Counted from the stretch's first letter, positions 45,701-56,658 are shown. The stretch is 64,000 bases of DNA from Fratercula arctica (GCA_947846985.1 CANTUZ010000025.1:6756100-6820099), one strand, 5' to 3'. Numbers and translations are program-made. The notes: a model not told the origin generated them from the letters alone.

Positions 45701-46850
45701 GAAGAGTGAGAAGAAAAATTAGTGTTTGTGAAGCATTTAGTCTTTACAATGATGTAATGTGATGCAGGGACAAATTATGTTCTTATTTATATTCCATTTA
45801 TACCTGGGTAAAGGGTAATAAATCAGATAAAAAATGACCTTTGATATTTTTTGTCATGTCATGTGGAGCACTGTGGAACTGATAAAAGGAATCCCAAACT
45901 TTAAGTTACATCTCCAAATAAGCAACAAATCTTAATCTTTGAGTAGGCAAGAATTATGGAGGTATGTTAAACCTAAAATAATGCTTTTATCTACATGAGT
46001 TCACCAGCAGTAACAGGAATGAGCCCAGGAAGATGCTTTTCCTCTACAACTGTTGAACCTGTCTATATGTGTTGAAGTTCTTCAACCTATGCAGGATTGA
46101 TAAAACATCAATTTTTGTCCCAATCTAACATCAGTGTGTGCTCTAGCATGAAATATAAGTTCTGAACTTAGTCCTGCCCAACTACAGGGCTCATTCACTG
46201 GAAGGCAAGGTGCTCCCAGGGATGTCGATGACAGTTCCTACATGTAGTGGAGTTACAGCTGTCTCCATTGGGAAGTGTAATTTTGCCCTAATCAGAGAAA
46301 ATGACACATGCAAAGGAAGTAGAGTCTTATGGAATAGGATAGTGTTTTATTTACTCATCAAAGACTTTCCCATCTGGAGGAGAGCATTAGCAGGATTACA
46401 GGGGAATGCAGTGAAAAATAATGTTACTGTTACTAGGGTTTTTTTCCAGTTCTATTTGATACATCTGTTTTGTTTTCTTTTTTAAAGTATAAGCAGGAAA
46501 AGCTGTTGCTTGCCAAGATGCCTATGCAGAACATGCGAAGGCACTAATATGCATGAAACACTTTATTCTTTATTGCTCTGCACACTTCTCTGCTTGGTTG
46601 AGATGTAGGGTTAGAACAGCTCTCTGAAGCAGATACTCACGTTGTAGAGGAATCAGCATGGAATGAATCTCCAGCACAGATGCAGGATGTCAGCCTAAAA
46701 CATTTGCCAGTTTTGCTGAACTAATGTAAAAAAGGAATTAATCGCTGTTTACTTATTGACTCAGAATGGGGCAGTTGTGACTGTATGTTGATGCTGCAGA
46801 GGTACCTGAGCTAACTCAGATACTGGAAGCAGTCTAAACAGTGTAGCACG
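42773..46850. other. No gene recognised
   Basis: About 4 kb of AT-rich DNA with a T run of about 22 bp (44562-44583). No coding signal or recognised repeat. Confidence 0.4.
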
Positions 46851-47027
46851 AATCATAGAATCATAGAACTGCCTAGGTTGGAAGGAACCTTTCAGATCAT
46901 CTAGTCCAACCATCAACCTAACTCTGACAAAAAACATCACTAAACCATATCTCTAAGCACTACGTCTACCCATCTTTTAAATACCTCCAGGGATGGTGAC
47001 TCCACCATTTCCCTGGGCAGCCTGTTC
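46851..47027 (-). mobile_element. CR1 LINE (host of nested ERVs), 3' segment
   Basis: CR1 3' UTR (AATCATAGAATCATAGAAC, GGTTGGAAGGAACC) and the last ORF2 codons, cut at CTGTTC (47022-47027) by the ERVK provirus. It continues at 51762. Confidence 0.93.
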
Positions 47028-47377
47028 TGTGGCAGATCTATGAGCAGAGGCCTGCGTACGGCCAAAGACACAGTGAGCAGAGTACACAGAAACAGGAATG
47101 CAGATGTTGATACGGATGGAATGAAGAGGAACTGGTCCAATATAAACATGGAACAGAAAACAGCTTCGCGATATAAACATGGAACAAGAAAACAGCTTTG
47201 CGTACTTATCTTGGTGGGAACTGAATAAGGCGACTGGGCTAGTGATCTGAAATATGTGTTTACTTGCCTAGCAGGTGCATGGAAAGTTTTAGAGCTTGGG
47301 TATAAAAGCCAAGGCTTGAGAAGCAATAAATGATTTCGTGCTTATCACAGCCAGAGTCCGTGCCCTCATACACCACA
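47028..47377 (+). repeat. 5' LTR of ERVK-like provirus
   Basis: 350 bp, from TGTGGCAGATC to CATACACCACA. TATAAAA is at 47301-47307 and AATAAA at 47325-47330. It is 31 bp longer than the 3' LTR because ATATAAACATGGAACA...CG is present twice in tandem (47140-47170 and 47171-47202). Confidence 0.94.
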
Positions 47378-47379
47378 AA

Positions 47380-47397
47380 TGGCGCCCAAACAGGGTT
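47380..47397 (+). other. Primer-binding site, lysine-tRNA type
   Basis: TGGCGCCCAAACAGGGTT begins two bases after the LTR. It is close to the site used with lysine tRNA (UUU) by many class II retroviruses. A candidate major splice donor (AGGTGAGC, GT at 47532) follows. Confidence 0.75.
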
Positions 47398-47557
47398 TAA
47401 AAGAACAAGGATTAAAAGGAACAGAGATATGAAGTACTAATTATCTGGTGGTGTACACGTGGCTGGACGGAGGAGTTCATACCGAGAGCTCTCTAACAAT
47501 TACTTTCATCACCGTTCGCTGGACAAAAAAGGTGAGCAGCCGGGGTAGACATTAAAA

Positions 47558-48236
47558 ATGGGGCAAACAGCTACTCAAGAACAGAAATTGCAACTTGAAC
47601 TTCTGCAGCGCACTTTCACAGAACAGGGCTTTAAAGTGGCCCCTGTCAAACTAGTGACTTTGCTTGTATGGATACGTGATTATTGCTCATGGTTCCCTGA
47701 AGGGGGGTCCTACGATTTAGCTCAGTGGCAAAAAGTGGGGGAGGAATTGCAAACACGGGAGACGCTGCACTTGTCCTTGCCAGAAGGAATACTAGTTACT
47801 TGGCGAACTGTATACACTGCCATACGAACACTGCATCCCGCAGCGCAAGCCCTGCAAGGGGTTGCTGGAGGGGCACCACAAGCTCCCCCAGAGGAACCTC
47901 AGTCTTTTGAAATGATACCCCCAGTTGCAGACCCTCAGCCTGAATATGCTCAAATTCCCAATCCTGAAGAACATTACCAAAAGTAGAATTCAGGAGGCGA
48001 AGAGCCAGAAGATCCCTTTGATCCTGGTCCAATAAATCCAGAGACTGAACCTGATTTATGTCCACCTTTAACCCCGATTAAAGCTACGGCTGCATCTGCT
48101 CCAACTGGGGAGGAGATTTTACAGCAACAGAGACGAAAGTCATTATCGCGCTTCTCCATTCTTAACCCTCCTCCATTTGCGCCATGTACCGCGTCTGTTC
48201 CTCCTCCTCAACCGCTTATACGTGCGCAGCCGGAAT
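47558..48236 (+). pseudogene. gag: ERVK gag N-terminus (matrix and proline-rich part)
   Basis: The frame starts MGQTATQEQK; Gly2 would be the myristoylation site. A matrix-like helical part follows (LLVWIRDYCSWFPEGGSYDL). After 142 codons there is a TAG (47984-47986). The same frame continues through an acidic, proline-rich part (PEDPFDPGPINPETEPDLCP) and a PPPF stretch, which could serve as a late domain. Viral-looking sequence ends near 48236. Capsid and nucleocapsid are missing. Confidence 0.75.
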
Positions 48237-48940
48237 CGGGGTACCGCGGTATATTGTCAGAATGTCGGCGGGAGGCGGCGCGGGGAAAGGGGGGGCCCGG
48301 CCGACCCCGTTCCCCGCGTCGGAGCGGCCCGAGGGGGGAAGCCGGCCATGGCTGCAGGAATCCCACCTGCCGGGGCGGTGCGGGGCGGCGGAGAGGGACG
48401 CCGAGGGCGGAGCCGACGGGCCGCCCCCCCTCCCCCGGCTCGCGCTGAAAGCAAGGCCTGCGTGCTGCTGGCGCAGCAGGTTTTTCTGTGCCGCCTTCGT
48501 CCTGGCTGCTAACTACTGAATGAGGCGTCTTGCTGGCAGGACTCAATAGAGCAATTTGGAGCCCTAACTGGGCAGATCTGAAAATAAACCTCCACCTGTG
48601 GATCGCAGCTCAAATCTGCAGCTTCCAGCGTGTTCATAGACAAGTGGGTAGCAACAGCAAGAGGGGTCTCATTAGAAATCACAGCTCTCAAGTAAAAGGC
48701 AGAGGACTCGCATCAGCAGTACTGACCTTTCTTGACTTCCACAATTCCAGAGCAGGACAGTACTTAAAGAATTGTGGTTGCTGTTTCTACTGAAATATTT
48801 TTTTTGTGCTAAGATACGCAGAAAGTGAAAGTAAAGTCAACAGAAAGAGACATGCATCACGTGTTTCCCTTCACACTTTTCTTTCCTCACTTTGAATGAT
48901 TTAATAAAATGTCACTAATGATCAAGGCATGCTAGCAGCA
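48237..48940 (+). other. Non-viral insert in ERVK provirus, possible captured host transcript
   Basis: About 0.7 kb with no retroviral similarity replaces CA-NC-PR-RT. The first 260 bp are CpG-island-like (GC-rich, many CG). The rest is ordinary host-like sequence ending near an AATAAA (48903-48908). No poly(A) tail and no target duplication mark the edges. The gag frame runs into the segment without a stop as far as 48448. Another frame has MSAGGGAGKGG and stays open to about 48519. Neither product is recognised. The pattern resembles 5' UTR plus downstream exons of a spliced transcript. Edges are accurate to about 20 bp only. Confidence 0.6.
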
Positions 48941-50149
48941 CCCCTGAAGGACAATGGGATTTGGTTGTAATTCCAGTTGAAGGCTCCACGCAAATTGTGG
49001 AACTCGCTGCTACAGTAAAGGCTTTTGACTTATTTCAACAGGAATTGCTAAATATAGTGGCAGACTCTCAATACGTTACTGGCATTGTTCAAAGACTTGA
49101 AGGGGCATTTATAAAACAAGTAGAGAACCAATTGCTATTTAAGCTATTACTGCAATTAATGATGCTTTTATGAAAAAGACAGTTTCCTTATTTTATTGTC
49201 CACATACGCTCTCATAGCTGTTTACCTGGCCCTTTAACTGAGGGAAACACAGTTGCAGATTATCACACTCTGTCGGTAACAACTCCGAACATTATGCAGC
49301 AAGCTAAAATGTCGCATGATTTTTTTCATCAAAATGCGAAGGCATTGAGGAAGCAATTTTCTTTAACACAACAACAAGCACATGATATTGTGCGAACTTG
49401 TGCCGATTGTCAGCAGCTGGCTCCTCTGCCATCATTTGCGGGGGTTAACCCGCGAGGGCTTACACCTGATGAACTTTGGCAATCCAATGTTATGCACATT
49501 ATGGAATTTGGATGTTTGCGCTATGTACATGGTTTCAGTTGATTTGTTTTCTCACCTTGTTGTAGCTACTGCTCCTACAGGAGAGAAGGCTCGTGATGTT
49601 ATTCGACATGGGTTGCAATGCATTGCAGTCATGGGAGTACCGAAAACTGTAAAAACTGATAAAAGACCAGCTTATGTGTCCGCTAAAATACAGGCCTCTT
49701 TACAGACATGGGGTATTAAACATGTCACCGGTATTCCTCATTCCCCGACTGGGCAAGCAATTGTGGAACGTATGCATCATACTTTAAAAACCATGCTTGA
49801 TAAATGAAAAAGGGGGAATCCCGTCGGTATGACACCTCAAGAGCGATTGTATAAAGCAACTTATGTTTTACATTTTCTAAGCATGTCTTCTTTGTCATCC
49901 ACAGCAGTAGAGCGACATTTCAGAAGGACTGTTGAATGGCCTGAACAACCGAAGGTGTATTATAAGCACCTTGAATCAGGGCACTGGGAAGGACCAGTCC
50001 CCCTGATAACATGGGGTCGAGGGTATGCTTGTGTGTCTTTGTCCTCAGGCCCATACTGGATTCCTGCAAAATTCGTGAAGCTGGCTCATCAGCCGAGCCC
50101 AGTACAGGAAAAGGAAGGCCTGGAACCAGTCGAGCCGATCAATGAGTAA
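48941..50149 (+). pseudogene. pol: ERVK pol: RNase H end and integrase
   Basis: The RNase H C-terminal half shows VEGSTQIVELAATVKAF and IVADSQYVTGIVQ. The integrase zinc site reads SHDFFHQNAKAL (His pair) and CADCQ. In the catalytic core the expected first Asp appears as Asn (QSNVMHI), while the second (KTDKRPAY) and the Glu (IVERMHHTLK) are present. The C-terminal domain reads WEGPVPLITWGRGYACVS and ends at 50149. A frameshift at about 49540 and a stop at 49805-49807 divide it. Confidence 0.85.
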
Positions 50150-50159
50150 AAGCAGGCAT

Positions 50160-51355
50160 ACCTAAGGATGGGTATTTTTATTAATCTTTCAGTTTTTAAT
50201 GCTTATCTCTTTTCTGTCTCATGTAGATTCTTTTGTATATTGGGTTATATACTGAGGGCTGGCGAATGGGATTTGTATTTGTAAACAGAAGTCTTCATAA
50301 GCTAACCACAGATAATACTACAACAAATAGAAGTTGTGAGCAAGAAGATTCTGTAATGATTTGTACTTCTCATGATTTTTGCAATAGTATCTGCAATTGT
50401 TATTTTAACTTCAGCTTTTGTAGCCGTTGTTGCGTTTACTGAATCTGTCCAGACTGCTAAGGTTGTAGGAGAAACTTTATCTAATGTAACTGAAGAATTA
50501 GTTATGTTTAGTATGCTTTGCCATGTTTCATAAGCATTATACGATCAATTGTAGATGCTGTTTTGTATCATACCCTTGTACGAGTTGTAGAATATGTTGC
50601 TGTAAAAACTATGTGCGTATCCATGAGAACCTGACCTTCAAAGAAGAAGATAACAAGAAGGGAGTGCAACAATGTAGTCATGTATCAGACAGCCGCGGTT
50701 AGCAAAGCTGGATCACGAGTCTGGTGAGACTCGCTGCATGCGCTGGCCACGCGTGCAGCGACTCTAGCCTGTACTTTTCCCCTCAATCCGGGGCAGGATA
50801 TAAGGGGGCTGTCTCAGGCTGGAGAGAGGGAGAGACATGAGCGCACTTTGAAGATACAGGGGACGCCCTGAAGCGCTGTGCCTGCCTCCCCCTCCCATAG
50901 GTATGACACTAATACGCAAGAATGCATAGATGAAGAAATATTAACCAAATTACAAGCCTTAGAAGCAGCAGTAATATGGATAGGGGATCGGCAAAATGTG
51001 TTAAAAACACATCTTTCTCTGTATTGTGATTGGGAGTACAACTCTCGAAGACTTTGTGTTACATCTCTCCCCTGGAATGTGTCACTACATGGCTGGAAAA
51101 TGGTTAAATACCATCTCCAAGGTGCTTTTGACATGTCATTGTAACAAAATATTCGTCCTTTACATGATCAACTAAAAATTCAAATACTAAAGATTCAAGA
51201 CTTAATGAACCGCACTGCATTTGAAACATTACAAAAGGATTTCTCATGGGGAAATCCAAAAAAATTGGCTTTCTGGGCTAAATTTAGGAATCTGGGTATT
51301 TATTGCCTTAGCAGGGTTCTTTTTGATTCTGTTTTTAATTGTGTTTAGTATATAA
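50160..51355 (+). pseudogene. env: ERVK env remnants
   Basis: A fusion-peptide-like hydrophobic stretch followed by FTESVQTAKVVGET lies at 50380-50510. The transmembrane-subunit part at 50896-51144 (ITKLQALEAAV-like, then QNVLKTHLSLYCDWEYNSRRLCV) has the cysteine loop typical of class II env. The surface subunit is almost entirely missing, stops are frequent, and an LTR-like fragment interrupts at about 50673-50890. Confidence 0.7.
50673..50890 (+). mobile_element. LTR-like fragment within env of ERVK provirus
   Basis: Begins TGTAGTCATGTATCAG after a purine-rich GAAGGGAGTGC stretch. It has a TATA-like GGATATAAGGG (50797-50805) and GGGGGCTGTCTCAGGCTGG. The CG-rich, promoter-like content differs from the surrounding AT-rich env. 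It could be a U3 of another ERV. Boundaries and family are uncertain. Confidence 0.35.
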
Positions 51356-51442
51356 CCTGCTAAGAGCGTCACAACGAGTAGAAGCACAAGTCATGGCGAT
51401 CTTGTTAATAAATGGTCTGGTGTCAAACAAAAAAGGGGGAGA

Positions 51443-51761
51443 TGTGGCAGATCTACGAGCAGAGGCCTGCGTACGGCCAAAGACACAGTGAGCAGAGCAC
51501 ACAGAAACAGGAACGCAGATGTTGATATGGATGGAATGAAGAGGAACTGGTCCAATATAAACATGGAACAAGAAAACAGCTTCACGTGCTTATCTTGGTG
51601 GGAACTGAATAAGGCGACTGGGTTAGTGATCTGAAATATGTGTTTACTTGCCTAGCAGGTGCATGGAAAGTTTTAGAGCTTGGGTATAAAAGCTGAGGCT
51701 TGAGAAGCAATAAACGATTTCGTGCTTATCACAGCCAGAGTCCGTGCCCTCATACACCACA
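51443..51761 (+). repeat. 3' LTR of ERVK-like provirus
   Basis: 319 bp, preceded by a polypurine tract (AAAAAAGGGGGAGA, about 51429-51442). It has a single copy of the 31-bp unit doubled in the 5' LTR. Other differences are mostly C/T and G/A transitions. Confidence 0.94.
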
Positions 51762-53845
51762 CTGTTCCAATGCTTAATAACCCATTCTGTGTAAAAAGTT
51801 TTCCTAATATCCAGTCTAAACCTCCCCAGGAGCAATTTGAGGCCATTTCCTCTTGTCTTATTGCCTGTTACTTGGGAGAAGAGACCGACCCCCATGATAA
51901 GGCCTCCCCCCATCCTCTTTTTCTCTAGGCTGAACAGCCCCAGCTCCCTCAGCCACTCCTCATAAGACTTGTGCTCCAGACCCCTCAACCAGCTCCGTTG
52001 CCCTTCTCTGGACCCGCTCCAGCACCTCAATGTCTTTTTTGTGGTGAGGGGCCCAAAACTGGAAACAGTACTCAAGGTGGGGCCTCACCAGTGTGGAGTA
52101 CAGGGGGATGATCACTTCCCTAGTCCTACTCACCGCACTATTCCTGATACAGGCCAGGATGCTGTTGGCTGCCTTGGCCACCTGGGCACACTGCTGGCTC
52201 ATATTCAGCTGGCAGTTGACCAACACCCCCAGGTCCTTTTCTGCCAGGCAGCTCTCCAGCCACTCTTCCCCAAGCTTGTAATGCTGCATGGGGCTGTTGT
52301 GACCCAAGTGCAGGACCCGGCACTTGGCCTTGCTGAACCTCATACCATTGGCTTCGGCTCATCGATCCAGCCTGTCCAGATCCCTCTGCAGAGCCTTCCT
52401 ACCTTCAAGCAGGCCAACACTCCCACCTAACTTGGTGTCGTCTGCAAACTTACTGAGGGTACACTCAATCTCCTTGTCCAGATCATTGACAAAGATATTA
52501 AAGAGAACTGGCCCCAATACCGAGCCCTGGGCAACACCACTCGTGACCAGCCACCAACTGGATTTAACTCCATTCACCACCACTCTCTGGGCCCAGCCCT
52601 CCAGCCAGTTTTTTAACCCAGCAAAGAGTACTCCTGTCCAAGCCATGGGCAGCCAGTTTCTCCAGGAGGATGCTGTGGGAAACGGTGTCAAAGGCCTTAC
52701 TAAAGTCTAGGTAAACAGCAACCACAGCCTTTCCCTCATCCACCAAGCGGGTCACCTTTTCATAGAAGGAGATTGGGTTAGTCAAGCAGGACCTGCCTTT
52801 CATAAACCCATGCTGATCACCTGGTTGTCCTTCACGTACCACATAATGGCACTCAGGATGATCTGTTCCATGACCTCCCCAGGCACCGAGGTCAGACTGA
52901 CAGGCCTGTAGTTCCCCAGATCCTCCTTCTGACCCTTCTTGTGGATGGGCATCACATTTGCTAGACGCCAGTCAACTGGGACCTCCCCGGTTTGCCAGGA
53001 CTGCTGGTACATGATGGAAAGTGGCTCGATGAGCACTTCCACCAGCTCCCTCAGTACCCTCGGGTGGATCCCATCTGGCCCCATAGACTTGTGTATGTCC
53101 AGGTGTTGGAGCAGGTCCCTCACCATCTCCCTCAGTATTACAGGGGCTTCATTCTGCTCCCTGCCCCTATCTACTAGCTCAGGGGTCTGGGTACTCAGGG
53201 AACAACTGGTCCTAATACTAAAGACTGAGGCAAAGAAGGCATTAAGTACCTCAGCCTTCTCCTCATCCTTTGTCACTATGTTACCGCCTTCATCCCATAA
53301 AGGATGGAGATTCTCCTGAGTCCTCCTTTTGTTACTAATGTATTTATAGAAACTTTTCTTATTGTTCTTAACATCCAAAGCCAGGTTAAGTTCTAGTTGG
53401 GCTTTGGCCTTTCTAATTTTCTCCCTACATAGCCTCACAACATCTTTGTAGCCTTCCTGAGTGGCCTGCCCCTTTTTCCAAAGGCCATAAACTCTCCTTT
53501 TTTCCCCTGAGTTGTATCCATATCTCTCTGTTCAGCCAGGCCAGTCTTTTCCCCCAATGGCTTGTTTTATGGCACATGGAGACAGCCTGCTCCCGTGCCT
53601 TTAGGACTTCCTTCTTGAAAAATGTCCAGCCTTCCTGGACTCCTTTGCCCTTCAGGACTGCCTCCCAAGGGACTGTGTCAAGCAGGCTCCTGAAAAGACC
53701 AAAGTCTGCCCTCCGGAAGTCCATGGTGGCAGTTCTGCTGACCCCCCTCCTTGCTTCTCTGAGAATCAAAAACTCTATCATTTCATGATCACTATGCCCA
53801 AGACAGCCTCCAACTGTCACATCCCCGACAAGTCCTTCTCTGTTT
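51762..53845 (-). mobile_element. CR1 LINE (host of nested ERVs), middle segment
   Basis: Resumes with the second CTGTTC. On the minus strand it encodes ORF2 [27 protein letters not shown] near 52430, [13 protein letters not shown] near 52700, [16 protein letters not shown] near 52890. Several frameshifts divide the frame. It is interrupted by a solo LTR after GTTT at 53842-53845. Confidence 0.92.
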
Positions 53846-54486
53846 TGATGCAGTGAAATGCTGAAGTTAAGACTCAATAACCTTGGTGACTATTATGCAG
53901 ATATTCTTTATTGCAGCGCCAGGCGCACAGGGGATTGCTCCACCTAATGTGCGTGCTGACTGGTTTAGTTGTACAGTTTAAATACATTCTATGTATGCAT
54001 ATTCACTAGTTTTCCAAGAAATGATTACTTATTCATTACCTCGTTATTACAGGTTACTGCCCACTCCCGCATGCGCACTAGAGTCTCTCGGTGGTCTTCA
54101 GAGACATCTGGTGGTCGTTTACTTCCTCCACTCCTCTTCATCGTTGTGACCTTGTGGGTGAACTGCAGGCCTCTGCTCTACTTCTTTATTCTTGCTGGTG
54201 CATCAAAAGTGTTATTTTTGACTAGTCTCTGCATTCCTCAGTAACCCTGGGCCCCTTGTTTTGAGAGATAAGCTTCTACTACAAGCTTATATTGTCCTAA
54301 AGCATTCTGTCTTAAAAAATAAGATATAAATTCTGACATTTAGTACTACAACTGTTGCATCTGCTCTTTGTACAGCCTTAAGGCACCCAGTCTCCTAAAT
54401 TAAGCTCCTACTCTAATTTACAGTTCTAATATATTAAGCCCCTACCTCAATTAGTTTACAACTTTAATATATCAAACCCTACTTCA
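53846..54486 (-). mobile_element. Solo LTR with 4-bp TSD
   Basis: 641 bp, from TGATGCAGTG to CTACTTCA on the plus strand, flanked by GTTT on both sides, inside CR1 endonuclease sequence that reads across it. On the minus strand AATAAA lies near the downstream end (GCAATAAAGAATATC near 53915), so the LTR is in minus orientation. A 4-bp duplication suits gammaretrovirus-like (class I) elements. Confidence 0.85.
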
Positions 54487-55135
54487 GTTTACAAACAGCA
54501 GGTCCAGCAGGGCTCCTTCCCTAGTCAGCTCCCTCACCAGCTGTGTCAGGAAGTTATCCCCAACACACTCCAGGAACCTCCTAGACTGTTCCCTCTCAGC
54601 TCTATTGTGTTCCCTGATGATATCTGGTAGGTTGAAGTCTCCCACCAGGACAAGGGCCAGTGATCTTGAGATTTCTCCCAGCTGCTTGTAGAATATTTCA
54701 TCTGCCTCGTCATCCTGGTTGGGTGGTCTATAACAGGCTCCCACCATGATATCTGCCTTGTTGGCCCTCCCCCTGATTCTTACCCATAAACACTCAACCC
54801 TATTGTCACCATCATTAAGCTATTGACATTCACAACACTCCCTAACATACAGAGCCACCCCACCTCCTCTCCTTCCTTGCCTGTCCCTTCTGAAGAGTTT
54901 GTAGCCATCTAATGCAGCACTCCAGTTATGCAAGTCATCCCACCACGTTTCCGTGATGGCGAATACATCATAGTTTTCCTGCTGCACAATGGCTTCCAGC
55001 TCCTCCTGTTTGTTGCCCATGCTGTGCGCATTAGTGTAAAAGCACTTCAGCTGGGCTAATGGTCCTGCCACCTTTTTGCTGGGAGAAGCCTTAACTTCTA
55101 CCTGACCATTCCCAGATGCAGCCATAGTTTCTAAC
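54487..55135 (-). mobile_element. CR1 LINE (host of nested ERVs), endonuclease segment
   Basis: Starts with the second GTTT. It encodes endonuclease parts on the minus strand (LVLVGDFNLPD, ACYRPPNQDDE, then YTNAHSMGNKQEELEA and RRDRQGRRGGGVALYV). It ends where an ERVL-type LTR begins at 55136. Confidence 0.9.
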
Positions 55136-55877
55136 TGTCCTGGTTTGGGGTGAAGCAGAGCCAACTTTCTGTTCAGTGGGAGAGGCTCTTGCTTACACTT
55201 GTTGCTGTGGCAACCAGTGTCAGCTGACTCGGGTGTTTACCCTGTGGAAGGGTTACACCTGTGGACAGGTCAGGTGACCCAAACTGACCAATAGGGTATT
55301 CCATCCCATCTGCCATGCTCAGTATAAATGCTGAGGGACCAAAGGGGTTGGGTTGGCTCCTTGTTGAGGACTCTTTTCTGAGGCTTTTTCTTGAGTGGAT
55401 TTTTTTTCTTGAGTGGATTTTTTTTCTTGAGTGGATTTTTTTTCTTGAGTGGATTTTTTTTCTTGAGTGGATTTTTTTTCTTGAGTGGATTTTTTTTCTT
55501 GAGTGGATTTTTTTTCTTGAGTGGATTTTTTTTCTTGAGTGACTGATGTCTGAGGAGGACCTTGCCAGCTCATCTGATTCTTGATCCTGGTCAGTGTGTT
55601 CCAGTTCCTGTTTGTCACTGAGTCCCATCTGGAACTTTCCCAGTGCCTGTCGGTGACATCTCCCTGGGAGTTTGATACGGTTTTGTGTATGTTTATATAT
55701 ATGGAACCCATATATTTTATTTTATTATTGATATTTCATTGAAGTAGTTTAGTTTTTTCTAAAGTCACAAATCTCTTTATTTCTCTTCTTCCTCTCCTTA
55801 GAGTGAGAAGTGGGGGAGAGCATCTGTTGACATGTCATTGCCTAACTGAATGGGGTCACCTGGCCAAACCAGTTTCA
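55136..55877 (+). mobile_element. ERVL-type LTR with 18-bp minisatellite
   Basis: Relative of the solo LTR at 16109-16704 (TGTCCTGGTTTGGGG start, CAGTATAAATGCTGAGG promoter block, GAGTGAGAAGTGGGGGAGAGC near the end). The right end is unclear: it deviates after CTAACTGAATGG, and the expected ACA terminus and a 5-bp duplication were not found. Confidence 0.8.
55383..55545 (+). repeat. 18-bp tandem repeat in LTR
   Basis: About eight near-identical copies of CTTGAGTGGATTTTTTTT. The relative at 16109 has only a single related TCTTTAGTGA at the same place, so the array grew in this copy. It creates artificial repeat ORFs on both strands. Confidence 0.95.
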
Positions 55878-56041
55878 GAGCACAAAAGGTGAAATGCAGG
55901 GAGTTGTCATTCAACTCAGCTCTATCTCTCCTCGGCAGATGACTATTGATCCCTATCTATGCAGAGATAACTTGGGGGGAGCTGTAGAAATGTCTTAGCC
56001 CAGGGTTATCTCAACACTGCATTACAATAAGAACCAAAACC

Positions 56042-56658
56042 TGTAATGGTGCCTTTAAGAAACAAAATGCCCTGAGTCACATCCCACCACTATTCAGTGA
56101 GTGTGAGACCAGACATCACAAAATAAACATTGCTACCTAAGGGGCCATCAAACCACCAGAGATAACCATCCCAGATAGTGTAATCCATTCAGGCACAATC
56201 CTGCCCACCCATTGAATCAGGATATTTAAACCCGAAGTTTTGGGGAGGAAAAGGGGGAATCTTCCAAAGATACAGCTGGCCTGTAGGAGATTGTCCCCCT
56301 TGTCCAGGATGCTGTGCAAGGTAACTTCCCAGGGACTGAGTGGCCTTACCTGAGAGAGAGGGTAAGTGATTTAATAACATACATACGATATTTGGCATAT
56401 TTTAAGATCGTGATTAGTGCACTCTTTTAAGGTATTAATATCTAGTGCGCTTGTGGTTTGTGTTTGTACTTTTCAGGATCTCTTGTTAAGTTGTAATAGT
56501 GTGTTCTGTGAATTGGGTTTTTTTTTTTCTTAAATTGCAATAGTGCATTCTCCATTGTACTCATAAAACTTGCAATAGTGGTGTATCGGACCTGTGAGTG
56601 AAGTCCAAATAAATTGTTAATTTGAACCTCTCAGTGAAGTCTTTTTCTCTCTGGCACA
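56042..56658 (+). mobile_element. ERV 5' LTR, family C
   Basis: From TGTAATGGTGCC to CTCTGGCACA, with a TATA-like GATATTTAAACCC near 56220 and AATAAA near 56610. It is followed by ATTGGCGCAGCGAGCAGG, a primer-site-like sequence (from 56664) that I could not assign to a tRNA. The 3' LTR of this provirus is not in the window. Confidence 0.75.

Larger units (their letters stand above)
47028..51761 (+). mobile_element. Class II (ERVK-like) provirus with foreign internal segment
   Basis: The LTRs at 47028-47377 and 51443-51761 are closely related and flanked by a 6-bp duplication CTGTTC, as expected for class II elements. The order is LTR, primer site, gag N-terminus, a non-viral-looking segment (about 48237-48940), RNase H end, integrase, env remnants, LTR. 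Gag CA-NC, protease and RT are absent. It is inserted in a CR1. Confidence 0.92.

Noticed and set aside
48177..48546. Four overlapping ORFs on both strands in the CpG-rich part of the ERVK insert
   Set aside because: As proteins none is convincing. Only the gag-continuous frame and the MSAGGG frame are mentioned, without a functional claim.
55173..55628. ORFs with HSRKKI or FFLEWI repeats
   Set aside because: By-products of the 18-bp minisatellite, whose length is a multiple of three. No start context or conserved flanks.
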